DNA from: Poecilobothrus nobilitatus
Taxonomy: Eukaryota > Arthropoda > Insecta > Diptera > Dolichopodidae
NCBI GenBank assembly: GCA_947095535.1
Contig: OX352773.1
Span: forward strand, 172,186,438 to 172,250,437
DNA length: 64,000 nucleotides
Reading direction: 5' to 3'
Part shown: positions 10,951 through 20,937 of the stretch, one piece after another
Layout of the letters: every line of letters starts with the position of its first letter
Position numbering within the stretch: the stretch's first letter is position 1
The notes under the pieces: model-generated
The model's input: the letters and a program-made list of their open reading frames with translations, nothing else
Told to the model about the DNA's origin: nothing
Database searches by the model: none
Translations under genes and position numbers: made by a program

Positions 10951-12677
10951 TGCCTTCTTTTATTATTCTATATTAATTGATTCATACATGACATAATTTG
11001 GTTTCACAAAGCTACATAGAAGGAAAAAGGTTACAAAATTTAAAGCAATAATTGTATCTAATGTCATAAAATTAAATGTGATTAAATATTACACCAATAA
11101 CCTCGCATTACATCCCTTTGCAAGAGTGCAATGATCAAAGAGTTTAAGTCCTTGATTTATAAGATGGTAAAACAGTTTGTTTTGATCAAATATAAATGAC
11201 TGTATTCAATATAGATATATCATATATAAGATATTTCTAGTTTAACATTTAACACCATTAACAACAAAATAATTGATCTACACTGCGGAGTGCGAACTAC
11301 AGTATTTTTTTGATGCAGTTATTTGTTTTTTGAAAGCTTTCAGAAAAGAGATATTAAGAGTAAATAAAAGAAATATATTTGTCCCATTCTATTTTTTAAA
11401 AACTACCACAAATCTAATGAGAAAGACAATTTTAATGCTGAATATCTCTTTATACTCTAATCTATTGATCCTTTTTCTTATCTCTTTATATATACTGCTA
11501 CTTCCCGTATAAATTAAATAGCTATAATATATTTAGTAATAATAGTAATATGATTTATAGCTATAATTATTGCATCTAAATGTTTTTGTTATTTGTATGA
11601 CTTGAGAACGAATTAATTAACATAATATGGATCCAAAACTTATATTCGTTCAAACAACTGGAAGTAACGGTTATAATCCTACATGTTTTATTTTAACTTT
11701 GAATTTCAAAGAAGATCACTGTTTATTTTTTTTTCTTTTATATGAAAATAATTATATTGGAAGGTTATGCATAACTTTAAATTTTTTTTGTATTTTCATA
11801 AATTTTTTTTTTTAATAATTTTAATACATAATTTAGTAATTTTTTTTTTTTAATCAATAAATTTATGCGAATTGAAAAATTTGGAAATACCAGAAAAATT
11901 CATGACGTTTTTGCTAAATTTTCTCCTCAAAATACACATACACTAAAAGGCACATTATAACATTATTATAGATATCAACTGAGCTTGAATTCAAATTTCA
12001 TACAAAAGTTCACAGTTCAAGTGTATAGTTATGTATATAAAGTTATAGTTATCAAGGGTATATGTATGTATATAATTAAGAAGAAAAATTAAGTAACTAA
12101 ACTATTAAAAATAATTAGTCTCCTACAATTTATATATAAGAAAATTATGATTAAATAAAATAAAAAAAAAAAATAAAAAAAAAATATACCAGAAATTACT
12201 TTTAAAATTTGAACAAAAATACGAGTATATGTCTGTCTATTTAATTATGTATATATATATATATATTTTTTTTTGCTTCCAAGTAAAAGAATGTAAAATA
12301 TGTAAAGTATAGAGTAACCATATATAAAAAAATTTGAATGGTCATGGCCGATATAGGTTTAAACTACGGTCAGATCATTTCCAATATTACCATATTAGTA
12401 ATTTATATCGTAATAGTGTATACCGTAATATAAAATAAATAAAATAAAGGTATTTATGAATTGGTAAAAATAATACATATATAATACGAAGTATTAAATT
12501 TTTAAATTTAACAATCGAAAAGTAAAATTTTTAAAAGTTTTATGGAAAAAAAACTTAATTTTTCATCAAGTTTAAAATTTGATCTGACAACCTGATTTAA
12601 TTGCATTAGTAATAAATCTTTGATTTTTAAATAAAACAAATTTTAGTCTGGTTTTTTTTTTAAATTTTCTATATCGT
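10951..12677. other. Intergenic A+T-rich stretch
   Basis: No coding exon or recognisable RNA was found. Short frames at 11273-11512 and 11627-11815 are composed of codons expected by chance in such DNA and show no family motif. Confidence 0.5.
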
Positions 12678-13085
12678 AAAAAGAGTGTAGGGTATCCACT
12701 AAGTCATTTATTATTTATATTTGACTAAGCCTCAGTTTCGGGAATCATTAATTTCACTAAGTCGTTGATTACTCGGCTGTAGCTATTGTACAAGACTAAG
12801 ACGTTTTTCTTTTTATTTCTACGCCATCTATTATCTTATACAAGAATTTATGGTTTATTATTATATTTTATTATATACAAGCTATTACAATATGATATTA
12901 ATCATAATTTATATTACATATATACTTATTTTTAATTTAATTATATTCTACTAATTATAAATTATAAGAAAAATCTATATTATTTTTTATTAATCTATAT
13001 AACCCAGCCGGGGTTTGAACCCGAGACCTTTCGTATGAAAGGCCGGAGTCTTAACAACTACACCATCGGCTGGAAAAAGAGTGTA
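12678..13085 (-). mobile_element. tRNA-derived SINE with 12-bp target-site duplications
   Basis: The sequence AAAAAGAGTGTA occurs at 12678-12689 and again at 13074-13085, bracketing 384 bp. On the minus strand the inserted DNA begins with a tRNA-like head (13073 down to about 13005): CCAGCCGATGGTGTAGTTG holds an A box and CGGGTTCAAACCCC is a good B box, with CCTTTCAT in the anticodon position. The outer CCAGCCG and CGGCTGG are perfectly complementary. The rest is an unrelated A+T-rich body ending ...AGTGGATACC. This is the standard anatomy of a SINE transcribed by RNA polymerase III and inserted by LINE machinery. The head could be related to tRNA-Glu (TTC), but that is inference. Confidence 0.8.
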
Positions 13086-13610
13086 AATGAAATTGAAACT
13101 TAAAAGTATAAATTAAAAATAAATGATTAAGAATGTGCTAAATTTTTAGAGAATTGTAATTTTTAAAGAACTCTAGCGATAGATAATTGCGTCGAATGCA
13201 TAAAATTTGAACTCAAATTTTACTTTTCCAAACAAAAAACTATACACTTGAACTGGGAATTTTTGTATGAAATTTGAATTCAATGCTTAGTTTTATTCGA
13301 TCTAATAAGAAAAAAAATAAAACAAAAAAATCGTACTTTTAACTAAAATTAAAAAATTCATAATAAAAATATTCTTTACTTTTTAATTAGATACATATAA
13401 AAATTTAAAACTATACATATATACATATATGTTATTGACTTTTCCATACATTTAAGTATATATACGAGATAGTTAATGGAAGTACACCACCACGCCAAGT
13501 TTATTTTGAATTTAATTCTGAATTAATTAATTTTTCTTATAGTTTATTAAAACGATTGTATTTAAACTATTTAAATTAAAAGCTTTCTCAAAAAAAAAAA
13601 AAAAAAAAAT

Positions 13611-13647
13611 TATAAAAAGGAATCATCTTACATACAATGACAGTTAG
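13611..13647 (+). promoter_or_regulatory. Core promoter (TATA + initiator) of the second GH16 gene
   Basis: TATAAAAAGG at 13611-13620 lies 31 bp upstream of ACAGTTAGTTG (A at 13642), an initiator-like start. The ATG follows at 13689. Spacing is typical of insect TATA promoters, and paralogue 3 has the same arrangement. Confidence 0.65.
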
Positions 13648-13688
13648 TTGTTGAAAAATTTATTACAGTTAAGAATATAATCAAAAAA

Positions 13689-16600
13689 ATGTTAACAAAA
13701 TATTTATTAAAATTTATATATTTTTTATTACAATTGATTTGGATACAACAAGTATATTCATGTACAAATTCATTAACTGAAATTTCTGGATCACATGCTG
13801 GAGGAGGTAATTTAAAATTTTTCTTCTTATACTATTAAAAGTGTATATATATAAAACTATAAGTTACAGAATTTCAAGCGTTAGTAGTTAACTGTAGTAA
13901 TGACTTTAAATCTCGATTTTAATTTTTTTTTTAAATAATAAAATAATACCTGTGCATAATATAATATATAATATATATAGGTATATATGGACAATTGTAT
14001 GTTCAATGAACATACATATATACATATATATAGAATTCTAATAAAAACAATATACATATTATAATATACAATTTGTTATATACGATTCGCAATGCCTATG
14101 ACAGAGCGGAAATGATGTAAAGCTAAGTTTCAATAAGAATAATTTTTTTGTTTTGCGAGTGTTGGTGAAAAACTCGAAAGCCACCAAGAGGAACTGCACG
14201 TGCTTCCTCAGGGTAGTGTTGGACTTTAACCAACCAAAACCACCCCCCCCCCCCCCTTTTTTAAAATAAAACTTTAGGATGGAACCATTAATACAAGCTT
14301 TGCGTATATGTAATTGTAATATTAGAAACAAATAAAACTGTTACCTGGACTATGACGGTATATCTAATACCTGTAACCTGGCCTGATAATAGTTTAATGT
14401 CAGTAACATGTCCCGGTTTAGGCGTATGCCTAAAATAAAAAGCGTTTGTTCAAAATTTTATCATGTTGAAATCTCATGACTACTGAGTAGCAAATAAATT
14501 TGAAAAAAATGTAGCTGTAGGATGAAATTTTATGTGGTGTTAAAGTTAACGAATCGAATCGAATCGAATTATAACGCTGAATAAAAATGATTTAATCAAA
14601 TTTAATATAGAAATGTTTTACTATATCTTTATTTTATTTATTTTTACATATATAGAGTTTCAAATATAGATTGTAAAGTTTAAAGATTAAGCATTCAAAT
14701 GTGACATATTGACTTATATTAAATTACAAAGTTTGAAAACGAATTTAGTTATTTAAAAAGTTCTAAAAATAGTTTTTTTTTTCAGCGATATTTTAAAATT
14801 TTGAGCTGACAATTGTTTTCATTTCGGATGATTGACCATTGCAGAATTTAATGCCTATATATGTGTTGACACTTTGACTTTGTTCATTTTCATATAAATT
14901 TACATCTTGCGTTATACGTGTAAATAATGTGCTGTTTTCGTTGAAATTATTACTATTTTCATTACTAGATTTTATATCGTTTTGTCGTATATTATGAGCA
15001 TATATTGTACAACAGAGATTTTTGTAATAATAGTTAATTTTAATATATTGAGCCTACTATGTACATCAAAGATGTATTATAGATGATGTATATTTTGTAT
15101 TTTTGGAAATAAATTCTCAATTTCAATTATTTATGATAATTTATAATTATTTACTGATAATTTTGTTATCAGTTAATTTTAATACATTGATAATATAAAT
15201 TTTGTCTTTTTTTTGTACATTAACATTTAATTTGTGAAGAGACATCTATAGGAGTATATTTTATTCATATCTACTTTATTGCTTTTTTCAAGTAAGATAT
15301 ATTGTCATTTTCTGCATTAACCACTGCTATGTCATCTGCAAACATAGTATAGGTTTACCATATAAATTTAATTTCGAAAAACTAGTGGTATTGCATGAAA
15401 ACAGAAATTGTTCCATCACACTACCTTGTATGGATTTATAATATTACTTTCAATATTACTTTCTTTATCTTAGTATACGATTGTATTATAATCGATAGCA
15501 TTCTAATACCAAAACATTTCGCAAATTATTTTGGTCTGATAATACGCCTGAACTATTGGTACTCTTTGTCCATAATCTCTCATTCGAACAAATGTTTATG
15601 TTATATGTTTGTTTTGAAATATTATTATTATTTCAGGAGGATTTTGTTCTGGTCAATTAATTTTTGAGGATAATTTTGATTCATTAGATTTTGGCAAATG
15701 GCAACATGAAAATACTTTAGCTGGTGGTGGTGTAAATAAATATTATTTTAATAAAATTAATTTTTTATAAGTATTTAAATTAAAAAATATTTTTTAGAAT
15801 TGGGAATTTCAGTGGTATGTTAATGATCGAGAAAATTCATTTACAAAAAATGGAAATTTACATATTAAACCAACTTTAACATCTGATAAATTTGGTGAAG
15901 AATATTTAACAAGTGGTACAGCTAATATTTCACCTAATGAGTAATTTATATTAATTAATTAAATTTTATATATAGAATATATAAAATAAAATAAACTTAT
16001 ACTCATAATAAAAACTCATAATAAAATAAACTTATACTCATAATAAAAATTTCATTTAAATTTAAAATTAAAAAATTTTTATAAGGTGTACTAATTCAGC
16101 ATTTTATGGTTGTCATCGTCAAGGAACTTATACTCATATACTAAATCCAATACGTAGTGCTCGTCTTAATACAAAAAATTCGTTTAATTATAAATATGGT
16201 ACTTTAGAAGTGAGAGCTAAAATACCAGCTGGTGATTGGTTATGGCCAGCTATTTGGCTATTACCAAAAACAAATGCCTATGGACCATGGCCACGTTCTG
16301 GTGAAATTAATGTAATGGAGTCAAGAGGTAATCGTGATTTAACACATAATGTAAGAAATGAATATGTGTATAATTTTTTATATCCATAATAAATAAAAAA
16401 CATTTGTTTTTTTTTTTTTTTGTTAAATAGAATCGTAATATTGGAGTAGAACAAATGAGTTCAACATTACATTTTGGTTCAGAGCCAAGTAATGATGCAT
16501 GGTGGAATACTCATTTCGAAAAAAATTATCAAAATGGTTTTGAAAAAGATTTTCACGTATATAAATTAGTATGGACTCAAAATTTTATTAAATTTTATGT

Positions 16601-17000
16601 GGATAATAATGAACTTGGAACAATTAATGCTGATTCAGGTTTTTTCAATAAAGGTAATTTTGGAAATAATCCATGGAGACATGCTTCAAATATGGCACCA
16701 TTTGATCAACAAGTAAAAACCAAAAAAAAAAATATTTAAAATTTAAATTATTTACTTTATAATTATACATATTTATTCTATATTTATTGTTAGTTTTACA
16801 TTGCTCTAAATGTAGCTGTTGGTGGAACAAATGGATATTTTCCAGATTCAGCTAGAAATTCTAAACGAAAACCTTGGCTAAATTCATCAGGACAAGCAGC
16901 AAAAGATTTTTGGAATGGTCGTTTTGATTGGTTACCAACATGGTATAATAATGATGATCGTAATTTTCAAATTGATTATGTACGAGTATATGCTTTGTAA
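13689..17000 (+). CDS. Secreted GH16 beta-1,3-glucanase homologue, paralogue 2, with altered catalytic motif
   Basis: Exons at 13689-13806, 15637-15731, 15798-15940, 16086-16350, 16431-16712 and 16794-17000 give 369 residues; intron phases match the other two copies exactly. A signal peptide (about residues 1-24, ending QQVYS) is followed by one GH16 domain from FCSGQLIFEDNFD to IDYVRVYAL, with no N-terminal carbohydrate-binding domain. The catalytic motif reads GEINVMESRGN: both Glu (E192, E197) are kept but the Asp between them is Asn (N194, codon 16309-16311). In GH16 the Asp tunes the two Glu, so activity is probably reduced or lost and the protein may act mainly as a glucan binder. All exons are open and splice sites intact, so it is not a pseudogene by sequence. 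Intron 1 (1.8 kb) holds a reverse-transcriptase fragment. Confidence 0.92.
14796..15053 (-). other. Open minus-strand frame without start codon in intron 1 of the second GH16 gene
   Basis: From the TAG complementary to 15054-15056 to the TAA complementary to 14793-14795 there are 86 open codons. They are rich in Asn, Ser and Gln (for example NENSNNFNENSTLFTRITQ). There is no ATG before the last few codons. It may be the decayed downstream part of the retrotransposon whose polymerase motif lies at about 15330, or a chance frame. I do not recognise the protein. Confidence 0.25.
15180..15420 (-). pseudogene. Reverse-transcriptase fragment of a jockey-like LINE
   Basis: Near 15300-15350 the minus strand reads MFADDIAVVNAENDNISYL, the FADD active-site block of non-LTR reverse transcriptases, preceded in another frame by residues compatible with the upstream strand. 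The frame is interrupted by stops directly afterwards. It is antisense to the GH16 gene in whose intron it lies. Confidence 0.65.
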
Positions 17001-17321
17001 AATCATAATTCCATTTTTTATACACATACATATACCCAAATATATTTATTTATGTATATGTTATTTTAACACATATGTTTTATTATATACACAAATGTGT
17101 ATAATATGTATATCGTATATATGTATGTATTTTTAATTGATATATATTTTAATAAAAAAAAAATATAATAAAAAAATCATCAATTAAAACTCAAATTATT
17201 CTGATTATTTTACATTTTATTAATAATCCGTAAAGTTAGTGATAACCTCTTACCAAAATTTAAAACAAAAGAATGAAACAATAATTTTTTCTTAGTATAG
17301 ACAATATGAAAGTTAAAAATA
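17001..17321. other. 3' flank of the second GH16 gene
   Basis: TATATGTATGTA-like simple repeats and an AATAAAAAAAA tract (about 17150) likely to hold the polyadenylation signal. No gene seen. Confidence 0.4.
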
Positions 17322-17969
17322 TAGGGTTTTCCAATTTGAGTGATATGATTTCTAAGTGACGTTTTTTTTTCATTGTATTCAGTTATGTTTACAATTTCAT
17401 CATGGACCACCGTAAACATCGTGAATTTGCTGATTTTGTCTTGGAACAACTTGAAAACGATAATGATTTTTTTAAGAAAATCATCTTCTCCGATGAGGCT
17501 CACTTTCATCTGAGTGGTACGGTAAATAAACAAAACTGTCAATTCTGATGCAAAGAAAATCTACAAATTATTCATGAACAGCAACAACCGAATTTCAATT
17601 ATTTCAAGAAATTGTGACATTGAATAGCCTCCAAGAAGTTGTGATTTAACACCATTAGACTATTTCTTGTGGAGTTATTTGAAGTTATTGGTCTTTAGCA
17701 ATAAACCAGACTCTCTTCAAGCTTTAGAAGTCAATATTGAACGTGCTATTCATGACATACGACTTGATTTAGTGGAAAAAGTGCTCGAACATTGGGTTCA
17801 TCGAATTCGTTCCTGCAAAAGAAGTCGTGGAAGCCATTTGAATAACATTTTATTCAGTACTTAATTGTATCGATTCTACTTCATATTAAATAAAAAACAA
17901 CTTTCTTTAACAATTCGTGTGTTTTTTTTTTTTAAAGAAACCATATCACTCAAATTGGAAAACCTTGTA
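17322..17969 (+). mobile_element. Internally deleted Tc1/mariner-type element with inverted repeats
   Basis: The left end GGGTTTTCCAATTTGAGTGA (from 17324) and the right end TCACTCAAATTGGAAAACC (to 17964) form terminal inverted repeats of about 28 bp, continuing TATGATTTCT / AGAAACCATA. TA dinucleotides lie just outside or at both ends, as expected for this superfamily. Inside are two pieces of a transposase gene, so the element is a deletion derivative that could only have moved with help from an intact copy. Confidence 0.85.
17402..17864 (+). pseudogene. Mariner-like transposase, two remaining segments
   Basis: The first segment (about 17402-17548) encodes MDHRKHREFADFVLEQLE...IIFSDEAHFHLSG, which carries the second Asp of the DDE/D site, and runs into NKQNCQF. 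A deletion follows. The second segment (about 17590-17864) encodes NCDIE-stop-PPRSCDLTPLDYFLW, with the third Asp block, and the C-terminal helix up to NNILFST. An in-frame TAG stands where these proteins usually have Trp before PP. The protein cannot be functional. Confidence 0.85.
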
Positions 17970-18029
17970 TTTTCCAACAGAATAACAGAACTTTTCCAAT
18001 CCAATTTTGCCATTATTTTAATTTATTAA

Positions 18030-19022
18030 CAACAATGTGTTCCTAATTTAGCCGTTTTACGCCGTTATTTACGCCGTTTTTAGCCGTTTTACGGCTAAAT
18101 TTAGCCGGAAATCAACATTTTAACCGGAGAATTTCTATGAATCCAGTAGGACTTTTTTTTAGCCGGCAATTTTTCCACCCATATTTTATTAATGCTAATT
18201 TTCATGGAGAAATATATCGACGATATTTGTTAGAGCATAGGTAGAAGATAAAAAAACACTATTTGTGTGGCTGAGAAAAAACATAAACATATTGGATAAA
18301 TCAACAATAAAATTGTACAAGCTTTCAGACAATATCGCCATAATATCGGATGAAATTTAGTTCACTGAAGCTAAATTTTCTATAATTATCTCCGATATTT
18401 TTAACAGATATACATAAAAAATGTGTATGCTACACAAAAAAAATAGGCACACTACTAACATTCTTATGGATACATGACATTTGAATTCATTATTTTTCTC
18501 CTTCTTTCGTATTGGTAGTATTAAGTATAGTTTACTATTTCTAAATATCCGATATCGAATGAAATTTGTTCCATGAAAATTAGCCTTTATAATACTTCCA
18601 AAAAGTTTTTAATAAAAAATATTATAGGTACATTCACAAATAAGTCAATATTTTTTTGTACAATAACTCCAATTCCTACGTATTTCACAAAACAATTTCA
18701 AATTTTCTTGTCGTTATCAGTTTGTGTTCACATTTTGTAAATAAGATAAATATCAATACATATTTATACATACATAAATAAAATAACTTTCTTCAAAATA
18801 TGGATAAGTACAAGTATAAAGTAAAAGTTTTCCAATAAGAAAATTTGAAGTGCAAATTATAATAAATTATATAAATTAAACAATTCATTTGACAGGAAAT
18901 TTAACTGAAAATCATTGCTGTTAAAAATTTAATTGGATTAAAGTCTTTTTTCACGCTAAAATTTTCCGGCTATCCAGCTTAATTTGGCCGAAAACGAAAT
19001 TTGGAGTTGGCAACACTTTAGT
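18030..19022. repeat. Possible TIR-bounded element with GCCGTTTTACG words
   Basis: Near the left edge there are repeated words GCCGTTTTACGCCG, TTAGCCGTTTTACGG and TTTAGCCGG. Near the right edge TTTTCCGGCTATCC and TTTGGCCGAAAACG occur in the opposite sense, followed by TTGGCAACACTTTAG. AATGTGTTCCTAATTTAG at the left and the reverse complement of the right end (AAGTGTTGCCAACTCCAAAT) are roughly alike. The interior is plain A+T-rich DNA. The ends are only approximately defined. Confidence 0.35.
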
Positions 19023-19215
19023 AGAAAATTGTAATACTCAATTTATTTTTAAAAAAAGGTTATTCATTATTTATCAGCCAAACGTCATTTTATTACGATA
19101 AACTGTTATAAACTTATATACTATAGTATATTTACCTTAACTAACCTATACTTATAAACTACACCTAGTCAAGTTATAAATTTGTATAAAATAAAAAATT
19201 TCAAAAACTTTTTAC

Positions 19216-19252
19216 TATAAAAAGAAGTTAATTAATTGAATCTTTTCAGTCT
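19216..19252 (+). promoter_or_regulatory. Core promoter (TATA + initiator) of the third GH16 gene
   Basis: TATAAAAAG at 19216-19224 lies 32 bp before TTCAGTC (A at 19248), an initiator match; the ATG is at 19315. The arrangement parallels paralogue 2. Confidence 0.65.
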
Positions 19253-19314
19253 AAAGGAAGATTTATTCGAAAAAAGATTTAGTTAATAATTTTATTGAAA
19301 TTTTTTGAATAAAA

Positions 19315-20937
19315 ATGCTTTTAAGATATTTTGTAATTTTTACAATTGTGATACAACTAAGTTTAGCTCATGATTGTATTAAGTCTATAACTGAAGCGTC
19401 TGGAACAAAAAGTGGAAACGGTAATAATATATTTTAACTTTTAATTTTGTATACATAGGTACCTTCTTTAAAAAAAAAAAAAAAACCGTATAAATAAAAC
19501 CGTACATTATTACAATATTTTTTTTAAATTAATTTTAATTAAAAATAAATCACAGTTAAATTACTTATTTATTCAATCTATTCGATAACCCCAGATTAGA
19601 TTAAATTTAATGTAAACAATAAATATTATTATTTCAGGACAATATTGTTCTCGTCAATTAATTTTTGAAGATAATTTTGATACATTAGATTTTGATAAAT
19701 GGCAACATGAAGTTACTTTAGGTGGTGGAGGTGTAAGTATAAAATAAATTATAAAAATTAAAATACATATACATACATATATAATAATTATTATATATAT
19801 ATTTTATAGAATTGGGAATTCCAGTGGTATGTAAACGAACGTAAAAATTCATTTACAAAAAATGGAAAATTACATCTTCGTTCAACTTTAACTTCTGAAG
19901 AGTTTGGTGAAGATTTTTTAACAAGTGGTACAGCTGAAATTCCACCAAATGAGTAATTTATATAAAACAAAAAAAAATAATTATTTTAAATATACATTAA
20001 TTTTATTTTATTATATTTAAAATAATTTTAAGATGTACTAATAGTAATTTTGATGGTTGTCGTCGTCAAGGAACTCCAACTAATATAATTAATCCTATAC
20101 GTAGTGCTCGTGTACATACAATAAATTCATTTTCTTTTAAATATGGTACATTAGAAATCAGAGCAAAATTACCAGCTGGTGATTGGTTATGGCCAGCAAT
20201 TTGGTTATTACCACAATCAAATAAATATGGTATATGGCCACGTTCTGGTGAAATTGATTTAATGGAATCAAGAGGTAATCGTGATTTAAGAGAAGGAGTA
20301 AGTAATTTAATATTTATTTTTTTATCATTATTTTCTTTTTATTTTTGTTTTTTTGTAGAATGTAAATATTGGAGTAGAGCAATTTGGTTCAACATTACAT
20401 TTTGGTTCAGATTATAGTCATGATGCATGGCAAGCAGCTCATTATATTAAAAATTCTCCGGCTGATCAAGGTTTCCATAAAGAATTTCATGTATATAAAC
20501 TAACATGGACTCCAGATTATTTAAAATTTTATGTAGACAATAATGAAGTTGGTACTGTTAATGTTGATCAAGGTTTCTTTAAAAAAGGACAATTTCCAGA
20601 AAATCCTTGGGCAAATGGTTCAATAAATGCACCATTTGATGAACAAGTAATTATTTATATATTTAATATAAATATTTGTAATGCAATGCAATTAATGTAA
20701 ATTTTATATAAATTTTAGTTTTACATCATTTTAAATTTAGCCGTTGGAGGTATGAATGGATATTTTCCTGATTCAGGACAAAATCCTAAATCAAAACCAT
20801 GGAAAAATTCTTCACCTCAAGCTGCAAAAGATTTTTGGGATGGTCGTGCAGATTGGCTTCCTACTTGGAAATATGATGATTCAAATAATGATGATCGTAA
20901 CATGGAAATTGATTATGTACGAGTTTATGCTTTATAA
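19315..20937 (+). CDS. Secreted GH16 beta-1,3-glucanase, paralogue 3
   Basis: Exons at 19315-19420, 19638-19732, 19810-19952, 20033-20297, 20359-20646 and 20719-20937 join to 371 residues; phases 1,0,2,0,0 as in the two upstream copies. The signal peptide ends at about residue 18 (QLSLA), then HDCIKSITEASGTKSGNGQ leads straight into the GH16 domain (YCSRQLIFEDNFD onward). The catalytic motif GEIDLMESRGN is complete (E188, D190, E193), and WLWPAIWLLP precedes it. This is the most compact copy, with all introns 61-217 bp. The protein ends ...MEIDYVRVYAL. Expected activity is endo-hydrolysis of 1,3-beta-glucans (fungal, algal or plant callose). The close match in sequence and gene structure shows that the cluster arose by tandem duplication. 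Confidence 0.94.

Noticed and set aside
13005..13073. Functional tRNA gene on the minus strand
   Set aside because: A and B boxes are good, but the arms do not fold to standard lengths, the 5' and 3' ends pair only if the T arm is broken, and the sequence sits at the head of a unit with target-site duplications. SINE head is the better reading.
15395..15667. 90-codon plus-strand frame running into exon 2 of the second GH16 gene
   Set aside because: The overlap with exon 2 is in a different frame from the GH16 protein, and the acceptor at 15636 explains the true exon start.
17210..17542. 110-codon minus-strand frame
   Set aside because: Antisense to the mariner-like transposase segment and its left inverted end.
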